A stretch of DNA of 64,000 bases from Streptomyces zhihengii (lineage in GTDB: Bacteria; Actinomycetota; Actinomycetes; Streptomycetales; Streptomycetaceae). Below the pieces are notes generated by a model that was given only the letters and a program-made list of their open reading frames with translations, did not search any database and was not told where the DNA came from. The stretch is from assembly GCF_016919245.1 (NCBI RefSeq), contig NZ_JAFEJA010000002.1, positions 994,501-1,058,500 on the forward strand. The letters are read 5' to 3'. The position numbers were made by a program, and so were the translations under genes. This document shows, one piece after another, positions 11,013-20,178 of the stretch (positions are counted from its first letter, which is position 1; each line of letters begins with the position of its first letter).

Positions 11013-11020
11013 GCCGCCGT

Positions 11021-11058
11021 GGCCCGGGGGCGGCCGGCACGTCCGCCGCCCCCGGGCC
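11021..11058. terminator. Bidirectional terminator between ligA and the acylase fusion gene
   Basis: A perfect 13-bp stem (11021-11033 with 11046-11058) lies in the 50 bp between two convergent genes, so it can stop transcription from both sides. Confidence 0.85.
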
Positions 11059-11062
11059 CCGC

Positions 11063-13684
11063 TCAGGCGCGGCGCTCGTAGACCTCGCGGCCCAGGAAGG
11101 CGAGCTGAGCCCGCTTCTCGGGCTTGTCGATCACGGGCCCGCGGACGAATCCGGAGCGGACCATCCGCTCGATCGCCTTCTCGTTGCGGGCGTCGGGCTC
11201 CACGACGATGCGCAGGTGCTTCTCGTCCGCGAAGCAGTACGCCATGAGCGCCAGCATCAGCGCCCAGGTGAAGCCCGGCCGGTGCCCCCCGGCCGCGGGC
11301 GCCACCAGCAGATGGACGCCGAAGTCCCCGGGCCGGACCTCGTAGCACTCGCCGACCGGGTCGGCGTCCGGCTCGTAGGTCTGGAAGAGCGCGGCCGGCT
11401 CGTCGTCCAGGAGCACCAGGAAGGCGTGGTGGGTGGTCAGGGAGCCGACGTACTCGTAGATCTCCCGCACCTCCTCGCGGGTGTGTCCGTTCATGCCCCA
11501 GAAGCGGGCCCGCTCCTCGGTCACCCAGCCGTGGACGACGTCCAGGTCCGCGACCGGGTCGAGCGGCAGGACGCGCACGGTGCCGAAGCCCTCGATGTGC
11601 TGCTCGTGCACGGCCTCCCGGGGGCGTGCGGCGGGCTCGGTCATCTGCTTCTCCTCGGTGAGGCGGTCCCAGTCGGTGATCACGGGGACGAGTTCTCCGG
11701 CCGCCCAGAGGGGCAGCTGGTCGCGCTGGTGGGGATCGCCCGGGACGCCGGACGCGCCGAGCGGCACGATCCACAGGCTGTCCTCGCGGCGCGCCAGGTC
11801 CCACACGTAGCGGGCCGCGGGGCCGCGTGCGCTGAGGTCGGTGACGCCGGGCACGCTGGAGGTGGACAGCACGCAGTCGACGTCGCCGGACAGGGCGGGC
11901 CAGCCGTCCTCGGGGCTGTCGGGCAGCGCCTGCCAGGGCACCAGCCGGTGGGTGTCGCCCCAGACGCCGGTGTCGAGGCCGGCCGCCTCCTCGGCCGCCT
12001 CCCGCACCACCCGGGCGGTGTCCAGCCCGGGCAGCGCGTCCGGCGCGAGCAGCGTTTCGAGCGCGTGGGCGACGCGCGGGACGGGTGCGAGCCAGGGGTG
12101 GAAGACCTCGGGCAGCGAGGGCGCGTCGGCGAGCGGCGCGAGGGCCGGCAGGCCGGCCACCCGGCGCACCACCGCCGAGCGGAGGGCCGCGAAGGCGGCG
12201 GCGTCCGCGCTGTCCGCGGCCATGTGCCGGTCCCAGGCGAGCAGCCGGGCGCGCAGCCGGCCGGCCGCGGGGGAGAGGCCGTCGGTCCGGGCCAGCAGGG
12301 CGAGCAGGGGTTCGGCGGAGCCCAGCAGGGTGTCGGTGTGGACGCCCGCCATGGCGGGGCCCGTCCAGGCGCCGGAGGCGTCCAGCAGTTCGCGGATCCG
12401 GGCCGCCCGGTGGCGGGGGGCGAACTCGACGCCGAGGGGGGCGGCGATGCCGCGCTGGTTGGCCATGACGGCGACGCCGTCGACGGCCGCGCGCGGCATG
12501 GTCTCGTAGGTGCCGGTCCAGGCGTGGCGCGCCTCCCAGGCGGGGACGACCCGGATCCGGTTGAGGTGATGGCGGCGCGGCACCCGGCCGGCCACCCGGT
12601 GGAGCAGTCCGCCCGCGGTGTCGGCGGCCTGGACGACGTTGACGGGCTCGACCCAGCGGTCCACCGCCCGGTCGACGTCCTCGACGGTCCGGGCGCGCAG
12701 CAGGGCGGGGAGCGCGTCGAAGCCGATGTCGCCGTCGGCGCGGGCGGGGCAGCGCAGGCTGAGCGCCTCGCCGGTGTCGGCGTCCCCGGCGACGACCGGG
12801 CCGCGTTCGGTCTCCACGACCTCGACGGTGACCGGGGCCTGGCCGGCGACCTCGACGACCTCGGTGTGCACGGCGGCGGGGCGCCAGCCGTCGGGGCCGA
12901 GGGCCTCCACGAGCGGGCCGCGTCTTCGCAGGCGCTCCCGGTAGAGGTCCTGGTAGTCGGCCATGGCGTTGGTGATGGCCCAGGCGACCGAGCCGGTGTG
13001 GCCGAAGTGCGCGATGCCGGGGACGCCGGGCACGGCGAGACCGACGACGTCGAACTCGGGGCAGGCCAGCCGGATCTGCTGGTAGATGCCCGGATCCTCG
13101 ATGAAGCGGTGCGGGTCCCCGGCGATCAGCGCGGCGCCGGACGCGGTGCGGTCGCCGGGCACCAGCCAGCCGTTGCTGCCGGCGGTACCGGGGCCGTCGG
13201 CGGCGAACAGGCAGGCGGCGTCCTCGCCGAGGACCCGGGCCACCTCCTCGCGCCACAGCTTGGTGGGGAATCCGGCGAACAGGATGTGGGTCGACAGCCA
13301 GACGGCGATCGGCGTCCACACCTCCCAGCGGCCGGGGGCGAGACCGGTCGCGGCGAACTGCGGCATCCGGGAAGCGCCCGCGGCGAGGCCGTCGTTGACG
13401 CCGTCCACGTAGCGGGCGATCCAGCCCGCGGTCTCCTCGGAGAGGGCGGCGTGGCAGCGCCGGGCGGTGTCCTCGATCCGGGACATCCGGGCGAAGCGGT
13501 CCCAGGGGAGGGCCTCGGCGCCCAGGAACGACGCGGAGGTGCCCTGCGCCCGGTGGCGGTCGACCTCCAGCTGCCAGGCCCGGTCGGCGGCGGCGTTGTG
13601 CCCCTGGGCGTAGGCGAGTTCCCCGGGGCTGCCGGCCCGCAGGTGCGGGATGCCCCACGGGTCCCGGAATAGCGCTCTGTTCAC
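11063..13684 (-). CDS. Penicillin-acylase-family protein fused to siderophore-type N-acyltransferase
   Basis: The 873-residue protein joins two enzymes in one frame. Residues 1 to about 670 are a penicillin amidase-family (Ntn hydrolase) module, with the predicted autocleavage nucleophile Ser170 in AGSNGW. No signal peptide is visible, so it is probably cytoplasmic. Residues 681-873 are an IucB/AlcB-type acyltransferase (GNAT fold; ARFWGMNGHTREEV, LLVAPAAGGHRPGFTWALM) like those that acylate hydroxylamines in hydroxamate siderophores. It diverges from a siderophore-interacting reductase across an iron box, so iron limitation should induce it. Such acylase and reductase genes have been named desG and desH in desferrioxamine work; that match is from memory. 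The start is set at GTG 13684 (GGGA upstream); GTG 13696 is possible. Confidence 0.85.
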   Translation of the reverse strand: MNRALFRDPWGIPHLRAGSPGELAYAQGHNAAADRAWQLEVDRHRAQGTSASFLGAEALPWDRFARMSRIEDTARRCHAALSEETAGWIARYVDGVNDGLAAGASRMPQFAATGLAPGRWEVWTPIAVWLSTHILFAGFPTKLWREEVARVLGEDAACLFAADGPGTAGSNGWLVPGDRTASGAALIAGDPHRFIEDPGIYQQIRLACPEFDVVGLAVPGVPGIAHFGHTGSVAWAITNAMADYQDLYRERLRRRGPLVEALGPDGWRPAAVHTEVVEVAGQAPVTVEVVETERGPVVAGDADTGEALSLRCPARADGDIGFDALPALLRARTVEDVDRAVDRWVEPVNVVQAADTAGGLLHRVAGRVPRRHHLNRIRVVPAWEARHAWTGTYETMPRAAVDGVAVMANQRGIAAPLGVEFAPRHRAARIRELLDASGAWTGPAMAGVHTDTLLGSAEPLLALLARTDGLSPAAGRLRARLLAWDRHMAADSADAAAFAALRSAVVRRVAGLPALAPLADAPSLPEVFHPWLAPVPRVAHALETLLAPDALPGLDTARVVREAAEEAAGLDTGVWGDTHRLVPWQALPDSPEDGWPALSGDVDCVLSTSSVPGVTDLSARGPAARYVWDLARREDSLWIVPLGASGVPGDPHQRDQLPLWAAGELVPVITDWDRLTEEKQMTEPAARPREAVHEQHIEGFGTVRVLPLDPVADLDVVHGWVTEERARFWGMNGHTREEVREIYEYVGSLTTHHAFLVLLDDEPAALFQTYEPDADPVGECYEVRPGDFGVHLLVAPAAGGHRPGFTWALMLALMAYCFADEKHLRIVVEPDARNEKAIERMVRSGFVRGPVIDKPEKRAQLAFLGREVYERRA

Positions 13685-13699
13685 ACTGAATCCCACTCT

Positions 13700-13718
13700 T
13701 TAGGTTAGGCTGACCTAA
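13700..13718. promoter_or_regulatory. DmdR1/IdeR iron box
   Basis: TTAGGTTAGGCTGACCTAA matches the actinomycete iron box (TTAGGTTAGGCTAACCTAA) at 18 of 19 positions. It sits in the divergent region between the acylase fusion and the siderophore-interacting protein and should let the Fe(II)-loaded repressor shut off both. Confidence 0.95.
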
Positions 13719-13825
13719 CTTAAGGCACGGCTGTTCGAGACACAATTCCGGCCATGGCTCTTCGGCCATGGTCGGGCGGCGGCCCGGCATCACACGGAAC
13801 GACACGAGACGACGAGGAGAGCGCA

Positions 13826-14548
13826 GTGGGGCATGGCTGGGAGGGCGTCGTCCTCAGACTGATGCGCGGCAAGGACTTCACGTTCACCGTCACCGGCGCG
13901 GAAGAGGTCACCGACCACTACCGCAGGGTCCACTTCACCGACGGCGGGATGCTCGCGCGGACCGGCGTCCACCCCACCATGTGGGTGCGGGTCTGGTTCG
14001 AGAACGGCGACAAGCCCCACCAGCGGGCCTACACCCTCGTCGACGCCGACCCGGAGGCCGGCACCTTCAGCATGGAGTTCGCCCTGCACGACGGGCGCGC
14101 GAGCGAGTGGGCGCGCGGGGCCGCACCCGGCGACACCGTCGAGGCGACGCTCCAGGGCACCGGATTCACCGTCCCCGACCCGCTGCCCTCGCACCTGTTC
14201 GTCGTCGGCGACCCGGCCTCCCTGCCGGCGATCAACTCCCTGCTCGGCGCGCTGCCCGGGACACCGGCCACCATCTGGTTCGAGACGACCCACGGGAGCG
14301 ACGGCGAACTGCCGCTGCGCAGCGACGCCGCGCACCACGAGGTGCGCCGCGTCCCCCGCCGCGACGACGGCGCCCACCTCGCCGAGGAGGTGCGCACCGC
14401 CCTGCCCGGGCTCGCCGCCGACCGCGACGGCGCCTATCTGTGGATCGCCTGCGACACCGCGACCACCCGCACCCTGAGCACCTTCGCCCGCAAGGAGCTC
14501 GCCCTCCCCAAGGAGCGCGTGCACGCCCTCGGTTACTGGCGCGCCTGA
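13826..14548 (+). CDS. Siderophore-interacting protein (ferric-siderophore reductase)
   Basis: The 240-residue protein belongs to the siderophore-interacting/ViuB family of FAD-binding reductases, which release iron from imported ferric siderophores in the cytoplasm. An FAD-binding domain (HQRAYTLVDADPEAGTFSMEF, about 55-75) precedes a domain with HLFVVGDPASLPAINSLL and WIACDTATTRTL. The end, KERVHALGYWRA, is typical of the family. The GTG start at 13826 has GAGGAG upstream; the upstream extension of the frame is unlike coding sequence. It is divergent from the acylase fusion gene across the iron box. It corresponds in position to what has been called desH, but that name is not certain here. 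Confidence 0.92.
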   Translation: MGHGWEGVVLRLMRGKDFTFTVTGAEEVTDHYRRVHFTDGGMLARTGVHPTMWVRVWFENGDKPHQRAYTLVDADPEAGTFSMEFALHDGRASEWARGAAPGDTVEATLQGTGFTVPDPLPSHLFVVGDPASLPAINSLLGALPGTPATIWFETTHGSDGELPLRSDAAHHEVRRVPRRDDGAHLAEEVRTALPGLAADRDGAYLWIACDTATTRTLSTFARKELALPKERVHALGYWRA

Positions 14549-14556
14549 CGCCCGTC

Positions 14557-14594
14557 GCCGCGGTCCGGGGCCGGCCGCCCCGGCGCCGCGGCGT
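14557..14594 (+). terminator. Probable terminator after the siderophore-interacting gene
   Basis: A GC-rich inverted repeat with one bulge (CCGCGG-T-CCGGGG pairing with CCCCGG-CG-CCGCGG) lies just after the stop codon. The pairing is imperfect, so confidence is moderate. Confidence 0.45.
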
Positions 14595-14626
14595 GCCCCC
14601 GCGGTCCGGTGCGCGACAATCGGACC

Positions 14627-15118
14627 ATGACCCCGCCGCCGCCCCCGCCCGCACGCGTCCGCCACCGCGGCGAGGCCGTGCGGATCCGCAGGGCGACCGC
14701 GCGCGACGCCCGCCGGCTCACCCGGATCGTCCGCGGCTCGCGCGCCTACGAGGGGCACTGGGCGGCGATGGTCGAGGGCTACACCGTCGGACCCGCGTAC
14801 ATCGAGGCGCACGAGGTGTTCGCCGCCGTCGGCGCGGACGAGCGGGTGCTCGGTTTCTACGCCCTGGTGCTGTCACCGCCCGAGCTGGACCTGATGTTCG
14901 TCGCCGACGAGGCCCAGGGCCTCGGCATCGGACGGCTGCTCGCCGCGCACCTCGCCGGGCGGGCCCGGGACGCCGGTCTGACGGCCGTCCGGATCGTCTC
15001 CCACCCTCCCTCCGAAGGCTTCTACCTCGGCCTCGGCGCCCGCAGGACCGGCACCGTGCCCGCCACCCCGCCCGCCGTCCGCTGGGAGCGGCCGGAGCTG
15101 GAACTCCCGGTCGCCTGA
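14627..15118 (+). CDS. GNAT family N-acetyltransferase
   Basis: This 163-residue single-domain protein has the GNAT fold. The core strand and acetyl-CoA loop are seen in LDLMFVADEAQGLGIGRLLAAHLAGRAR, and the late HPPSEGFYLGLGARRTG segment is typical of the family. Residues 1-15 are Pro-rich and probably disordered. The acceptor substrate is unknown. The chosen ATG is at 14627; the frame is open slightly further upstream to 14609. The gene has no obvious partner, and a methyltransferase gene follows 110 bp later on the same strand. Confidence 0.82.
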   Translation: MTPPPPPPARVRHRGEAVRIRRATARDARRLTRIVRGSRAYEGHWAAMVEGYTVGPAYIEAHEVFAAVGADERVLGFYALVLSPPELDLMFVADEAQGLGIGRLLAAHLAGRARDAGLTAVRIVSHPPSEGFYLGLGARRTGTVPATPPAVRWERPELELPVA

Positions 15119-15227
15119 CGGGGAACGGCCGCCCTCGGGGTGGAGTCCGCGATACCGGCGTAGTGTGACAAAAGGAGCGTGCCGGCTCCGCCGGCGCGCG
15201 TCATCCGCCCGGTGGAGAGGAGCAGTC

Positions 15228-16310
15228 ATGTCGAGCCCCGGTACGCAGAGCGGCACGCCGGACCCCGCGAAGCAGGAGGCGTTCGCCGGTGAGGTCGTCG
15301 ATGTCCTCAACAAGGGCGCGCTCGCCCTGCTGACCAGCGTCGGCCACCAGGCGGGGTTGTTCGAGACCATGTCGGCACTGCCGCCGTCCACCTCCGCCGA
15401 CATCGCCAAGGCGGCGGACCTCGACGAACGGTACGTCCGCGAGTGGCTGGGCGGCATGGTCGTCGGCGGCTTCCTGGAGTACGAGCCGCAGGGGCGCACC
15501 TACCGGCTGCCGCCCGAGCACGCGGCCTCCCTCGTCGCGGCGGCCGGACCGGACAACCTCGCCGGGATGATGCAGTACGTCGCGCTGATGGGCGAGGTCG
15601 AGCAGCAGGTCGTCCGCGCCTTCCGGGAGGGCGGCGGCGTGCCCTACTCCGCGTATCCGCGCTTCCAGGCGCTCCAGGCCGAGGAGACCGCGCGCGTCTA
15701 CGACCAGGGGCTCGTCGACACGATCGTGCCCCTCGTCCCCGGACTGACGGAGCGCCTCCGCTCGGGGATCGAGGTCCTCGACGTGGGCACCGGCCAGGGC
15801 CACGCGCCGGTCGTGCTGGGCGAGGCATTCCCCGCCAGCACCTTCACCGGCGTCGACCAGTCGGAGAGCGGCGTCGCGGCGGGCCGCGCCGAGGCCGCGT
15901 CCCGCGGGCTCCGCAACGTCGCCTTCGACCTCCGCGACTCCACCGGCATCACCGGCTCCTACGACCTGATCACGGCCTTCGACGTGATCCACGACCTGGC
16001 GAAGCCCGCCCGCACGCTCGCCGTCATCGCCAAGTCGCTGCGCCGGGGCGGTGTGTTCCTGATGGCCGACATCGAGGCCTCCAGCAATCTGGAGGACAAC
16101 ACGGGCCACCCGTTCGGTCCCGCGCTCTACGGATTCAGCGTCTTCTACTGCATGACGACCTCGCTCGCCACCGGCGGCGCGGGGCTCGGCACCCTCTGGG
16201 GCCGCCAGACCGCCCTGCGGATGCTGGCCGAGGCGGGCTTCGGCCATGTCGACGTGGTCACCGTCGAGGGCGACCCGCTCAACGTCTACTACATCGCCAC
16301 CACCGAGTGA
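15228..16310 (+). CDS. SAM-dependent methyltransferase, Rv2258c-like
   Basis: The 360-residue protein has an N-terminal winged-helix-like region (residues 10-110, with DIAKAADLDERYVREWLGGMVV) and a C-terminal class I methyltransferase domain. The SAM-binding motif is VLDVGTGQGHAPVVLGEAFP (about 183-202), followed by FTGVDQSESGVAAGRA and the post-motif ITAFDVIHDLAKP. The same architecture is found in mycobacterial Rv2258c, whose substrate is not known. The ATG at 15228 follows GGAGAGGAGC. The unit ends at a strong bidirectional hairpin. Confidence 0.85.
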   Translation: MSSPGTQSGTPDPAKQEAFAGEVVDVLNKGALALLTSVGHQAGLFETMSALPPSTSADIAKAADLDERYVREWLGGMVVGGFLEYEPQGRTYRLPPEHAASLVAAAGPDNLAGMMQYVALMGEVEQQVVRAFREGGGVPYSAYPRFQALQAEETARVYDQGLVDTIVPLVPGLTERLRSGIEVLDVGTGQGHAPVVLGEAFPASTFTGVDQSESGVAAGRAEAASRGLRNVAFDLRDSTGITGSYDLITAFDVIHDLAKPARTLAVIAKSLRRGGVFLMADIEASSNLEDNTGHPFGPALYGFSVFYCMTTSLATGGAGLGTLWGRQTALRMLAEAGFGHVDVVTVEGDPLNVYYIATTE

Positions 16311-16323
16311 CCGGCGGCGACGA

Positions 16324-16359
16324 CCCGTTCCCGCCGTGCGCGCGCACGGCGGGAACGGG
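16324..16359. terminator. Bidirectional terminator, 36-bp perfect palindrome
   Basis: Bases 16324-16341 are the exact reverse complement of 16342-16359. The element lies between the convergent methyltransferase and exported-protein genes. Confidence 0.93.
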
Positions 16360-16364
16360 GACCG

Positions 16365-17012
16365 TCACGCGGCCGGCGGCCGGACCGGCTGGCCCAGGTT
16401 CAGCCGGATCGTGTTGCCGTCACCCGGGATGACCAGGTTGATCAACGGCGTGGCCAGCAGGCAGTGCTCGAACTTCGGGATGGTGTACGACCCGACCAGC
16501 ACACCGCCGCGGAGCGCGTTGAAGCCCGGCTCGGACGTCAGGTTCAGCACCGCGGGCACCTCGGTCTGGCAGTGGCTGCCGACCGGCGTCGGGATCCCCG
16601 CCACCTTGAGGTTCTTCAGACGCAGCGTCATCTTGGTGGTGCTGTTCACCGCACCGGTCTTGAGGTCGATCGTGCCCGTGGTGGGCTCCGTCTCGATGAA
16701 CTCCGTGGTGACGCTGACCGGCACGATGCCGATCATGTTGAACTCGCCCGGGGCCGCGGGCAGTTTGGTGTTGGCCGTCATCGTGCCCAGCTTCAGGTCG
16801 GCGTTGACCTCCAGCGTGCCCGGCCCCAGCGCCAGGTCGGAGCCCGTCCCCTCGAGGACCGTCAGGCCGGTGAGCGGGTAGTCGAGCCTGACCGGCGCGG
16901 CGTGCGCCGAACCGGCACTGGTGGCGAGCAGCCCGAGCCCGGCGGCGAGGGCGACACCCGCGCGGGCGGCGGCTCTGCGGCCCCGGGCGGGGAGGAGACT
17001 GGGACGCTTCAT
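16365..17012 (-). CDS. Exported protein of unknown function
   Basis: I do not recognise a named family. The 215-residue protein begins with an Arg-rich signal peptide (RRAAARAGVALAAGLGLLATSAGSAHA, cleavage about residue 30). The mature part is a beta-rich domain with Thr/Val/Leu alternation and two cysteines (in SHCQTE and EHCLLA) that could form a disulphide. Streptomyces carry many such exported proteins of about 200 residues. The ATG at 17012 has GGAG six bases upstream. The long upstream extension of the frame is discarded because it is Arg/Pro-rich and lacks a ribosome binding site. Confidence 0.78.
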   Translation of the reverse strand: MKRPSLLPARGRRAAARAGVALAAGLGLLATSAGSAHAAPVRLDYPLTGLTVLEGTGSDLALGPGTLEVNADLKLGTMTANTKLPAAPGEFNMIGIVPVSVTTEFIETEPTTGTIDLKTGAVNSTTKMTLRLKNLKVAGIPTPVGSHCQTEVPAVLNLTSEPGFNALRGGVLVGSYTIPKFEHCLLATPLINLVIPGDGNTIRLNLGQPVRPPAA

Positions 17013-17411
17013 TTCGGCTCCAGGATGCGGCGGTGCGCCTCGGGGCGCACGGACGGCGGGGATGAACGCGGAAACGGTGCGACGGTCGTGCTTCCGGCCA
17101 GGACGAAGCGGCCGGGAACACGCGGGTGCGTGGTCCGGGAGAGCGGGTTCCGGAGGGCGGCCGGTGCGTGGAACCGCCTCCGGCCTGCGGTGCGCCGATG
17201 ACGTTACGCACGGGTAACCAGGCAGGCAAGAGCGGTCCGCCGGTTTCCGCGCGGGCCCGGTCCGGGGCACCGATTCTTGTCGCCGGGGCAGCAGTCGGCG
17301 TCCCGTTCTTGTCCGCCGGTGAGTGCTCTCGGCCGCCGGCGGACCGCCGAGCACGCCGCGGGCACCACGGGCGGACCGCCGAGGACGCCGCGGGCGCCGG
17401 GCGCGGCGCCG
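17013..17411. other. Gene-free stretch with a small palindrome and a 32-bp repeat
   Basis: I see no gene here. At 17203-17218 there is an inverted repeat GTTAC-N6-GTAAC that could be an operator for the exported-protein gene. At about 17340-17396 a segment of about 25 bp repeats with period 32. Confidence 0.5.
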
Positions 17412-20117
17412 TCAGAGACCGGGGAAGTCGGGCAGCAGCGCCCCCTGCGGGGTGAGCGGCAGCTCCGCCCAGATCACCTTGCCGTTGCCCGTGTACCGGG
17501 TGCCCCACCGCTCGGCGAACTGCGCCACCAGGAACAGTCCGCGACCGCCCTCGTCGGTGCCCGCGGCCTGCCGCAGATGCGGCGAGGTGCTGCTCTGGTC
17601 GGACACCTCGCAGATCAGCGCCCGGTCACGGATCAGCCGCACCCGGATCGGCCCCGCGGCGTAGCGGATCGCGTTGGTGACCAGTTCGCTGAGGATCAGC
17701 TCCGCGGTGAAGACCGCCTCCTGGAGGTCCCACTCGGCCAGCTTGCGGGACACCGCCGCCCGCACCTCGCGCACCGCCGCCGGGTCGGCGGGCACCTCCC
17801 ACCGGGCCACCCGGTCCTGCGCGAGCACCTGGGTACGCCCCACCAGCAGGGCGATGTCGTCCCGCGGGCGCTCCGGCACCAGCCCGGCCAGTACCTGCTC
17901 GCACATCTCCTCCGGAGCCAGCCCGGCGTGGCGCTCCAGCGCGCGCCGCAGCAGCTCCAGCCCCTCGTCGATCTCCCGTGTCCGGTCCTCGACCAGGCCG
18001 TCTGTGTACAGCACCAGACGGCTGCCCTCGGCCAGTTCGAGGTCCAGGGTCTCGAACGGCATGCCCCCGAGGCCCAGGGGCGGGCCGCCCGGCACGTCCG
18101 CGTACTCCGCGCTGCCGTCCGGGTGCACGATCACCGGCTGGAGATGCCCGGCCCGCGCGATGCTGCACCGCCCGGACACCGGGTCGTAGATCGCGTACAC
18201 GCAGGTGGCGCCGGTGACGCCGGCCTCCTCGCGCTCGTCCGTCTCGTCCCGGTCGATGCGCGCCACGAGTTCGTCGAGATGCCACAGCAGTTCGTCCGGC
18301 GGCAGGTCGAGACTGGAGAAGTTGTGCACGGCCGTCCGCAGCCGCCCCATGGTCGCGGCGGCGTGCAGTCCGTGCCCGACCACGTCGCCGACGACGAGCG
18401 CGACCCGCGCCCCGGGCAGCGGGATGATGTCGAACCAGTCGCCGCCCACCCCGCCGAGACCGCCGAGGCCCGCCTGCGCCGGCCGGTACCGGTAGGCGAC
18501 CTCCAGCGCGTCCTGCTCGGGCAGCGTCCGCGGCAGCAGACTGCGTTGGAGCGTCACCGCCATCGTGTGCTCGCGCGAATACCGCCGGGCGTTGTCCACG
18601 CTGACGGCCGCCCTGGCCACCAGCTCCTCCACGAGGGAGAGGTCGTCCTCCTCGAACGGCTCCGCGGTGCCCGAGCGCCACAGCATCGCGACGCCCAGCA
18701 CCACGCCCCGGGCCCGCAGCGGGACCGCGATCATCGAGTGCATCCCGGCGCCCACCAGCAGCGGCGCACGCTCCGGATCCTGGCGCTCCCACCCGGAGAA
18801 CGTCCTCAGGTCCTCCTCCAGCACCGCGTCCCCCCGGCCGAGACCGACGCCCATCGGGGTCCCCGGCAGGAAGCGGATCGGATGCCCCACGGGATACAGG
18901 GCGCTGTCCCCGGGCCCGGCGAACGCCACCCGGCGCATGTCCACGTCCGCACCCGTCGACGTCGGCTCCTCGCCGCGCAGCACCGCCTCCGCCAGATCCA
19001 CGCTCACATGGTCGGCGAGCCGCGCGGCGGCGAAGTCGGCCAGCTCTTCGCAGGTGCGCAGTACATCCAGGGTGGTGCCGATCTCCGTGCCCGCGTCGTA
19101 CAGCAGCCGCAGCCGCTCGCGCGCCACATCGGCCCGGCCGGTAAGGTCCTGGAGCTCCGTGGTGTCCCGCAGCGTCGCCACCGTGCCCGGCGGGCCGCCG
19201 CCCTGGTTCGTCGTGCGCTGGTTGACGGCGAGCACCCGGTCGCCGACCGGCACGATCTCGTCCGTCGCGATCCGGCCGGACCCGAGCAGCCGGGACATCC
19301 GCGGATCGAGCCCCAGCTCCTCGACGGCGAGGCCCTCCGTGTCCTGCGCCAGCCCGAGCAGCCGCCGCGCCTCGTCGTTGGCGAGCACCAGCCGGCGGTC
19401 GCCGCCGAGGATGAGCACGCCCTCGCGGACCGAGTGGAGCACCGCGTCGTGGTGCTCGTACATCCTGGTCATCTCGGCCGGGCCCAGGCCATGGGTCTGG
19501 CGCTGGAGCCTGCGCGTGACCAGGGCGGTGCCGCCCATGGCCAGCAGCAGCACTCCGGCCGCGGCGCCGAACAGCAGCGGGAACTGGTCCTCCGTGACAC
19601 CGCTGACCTTGTCGAGGGTGACGCCCGCCGACACCAGCCCGATGACCCGGCCGCGCGCGTCCTCGACGGGGACCACCGCCTGCACCAGCGGGCCGATCGT
19701 GCCGGTGATCCTCTCGACGAGGACCTCCCCGTCGAGGGCCGGCTGGATGTTCCCGACGAACTGCTTGCCGATCCGGTCGGGGAGGGGATGGGTGTAGCGG
19801 ATCCCGTTCGTGTCGAGGACGACGATGAAGTCGACGTCCGAGCGCTTGCGGGCCTCCTCGGCCTTCGGCTGGAGGATCGCCGAGGGATCCCGGCTCCGCA
19901 GGGCCGCCTCCATACCGGGGGAGTTGGCGAAGGTCTCGGCGACGGCGACCGACCGGTTGCGCGCCTCGCGTTCGCTGCCCGCGCGGGACTGCAGCACCAG
20001 GGCGGCGATCGCGGCGGCGACCAGCAGCACCACGATCGCCACCTGCAGGAGAAAGACCTGGCCTGCGACAGTTCTCATGCGCAGAACCGAGCGCGGGCGG
20101 CCGTAGCGTGCGGCCAT
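17412..20117 (-). CDS. Membrane sensor with Cache, PAS, GAF, PP2C and HATPase domains
   Basis: This 901-residue protein combines sensing with partner-switching output. A transmembrane helix (about 20-45) precedes an extracytoplasmic CitA/DcuS-like sensor domain (RNRSVAVAETFANSPGMEAAL, VLDTNGIRYTHP). A second transmembrane helix (about 180-202) follows. Then come a PAS domain (about 215-325), a GAF domain (about 345-505), a SpoIIE phosphatase (about 520-740, with GGDWFDIIPLPG and LYTDGLVE) and a C-terminal HATPase_c kinase domain (ELILSELVTNAIRYA, GGRGLFLVAQFAERWG). Carrying both a phosphatase and an RsbW-like kinase is common in Streptomyces. The ligand is unknown; the sensor half resembles sensors for small carboxylates. 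It is monocistronic. Confidence 0.92.
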   Translation of the reverse strand: MAARYGRPRSVLRMRTVAGQVFLLQVAIVVLLVAAAIAALVLQSRAGSEREARNRSVAVAETFANSPGMEAALRSRDPSAILQPKAEEARKRSDVDFIVVLDTNGIRYTHPLPDRIGKQFVGNIQPALDGEVLVERITGTIGPLVQAVVPVEDARGRVIGLVSAGVTLDKVSGVTEDQFPLLFGAAAGVLLLAMGGTALVTRRLQRQTHGLGPAEMTRMYEHHDAVLHSVREGVLILGGDRRLVLANDEARRLLGLAQDTEGLAVEELGLDPRMSRLLGSGRIATDEIVPVGDRVLAVNQRTTNQGGGPPGTVATLRDTTELQDLTGRADVARERLRLLYDAGTEIGTTLDVLRTCEELADFAAARLADHVSVDLAEAVLRGEEPTSTGADVDMRRVAFAGPGDSALYPVGHPIRFLPGTPMGVGLGRGDAVLEEDLRTFSGWERQDPERAPLLVGAGMHSMIAVPLRARGVVLGVAMLWRSGTAEPFEEDDLSLVEELVARAAVSVDNARRYSREHTMAVTLQRSLLPRTLPEQDALEVAYRYRPAQAGLGGLGGVGGDWFDIIPLPGARVALVVGDVVGHGLHAAATMGRLRTAVHNFSSLDLPPDELLWHLDELVARIDRDETDEREEAGVTGATCVYAIYDPVSGRCSIARAGHLQPVIVHPDGSAEYADVPGGPPLGLGGMPFETLDLELAEGSRLVLYTDGLVEDRTREIDEGLELLRRALERHAGLAPEEMCEQVLAGLVPERPRDDIALLVGRTQVLAQDRVARWEVPADPAAVREVRAAVSRKLAEWDLQEAVFTAELILSELVTNAIRYAAGPIRVRLIRDRALICEVSDQSSTSPHLRQAAGTDEGGRGLFLVAQFAERWGTRYTGNGKVIWAELPLTPQGALLPDFPGL

Positions 20118-20178
20118 ATGCTCTTTCTACACCTCCCCCACACGGCGGGCGAAACGGTACCGGGCGCGGCCCGGGCCG

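Noticed and set aside
8901..13805. Minus-strand open frame of over 1600 codons, and a matching plus-strand one from 9203 to 13672.
   Set aside because: They are Arg/Pro/Gly-rich shadows of the ligA and acylase fusion genes, caused by few stop codons in high-GC DNA.
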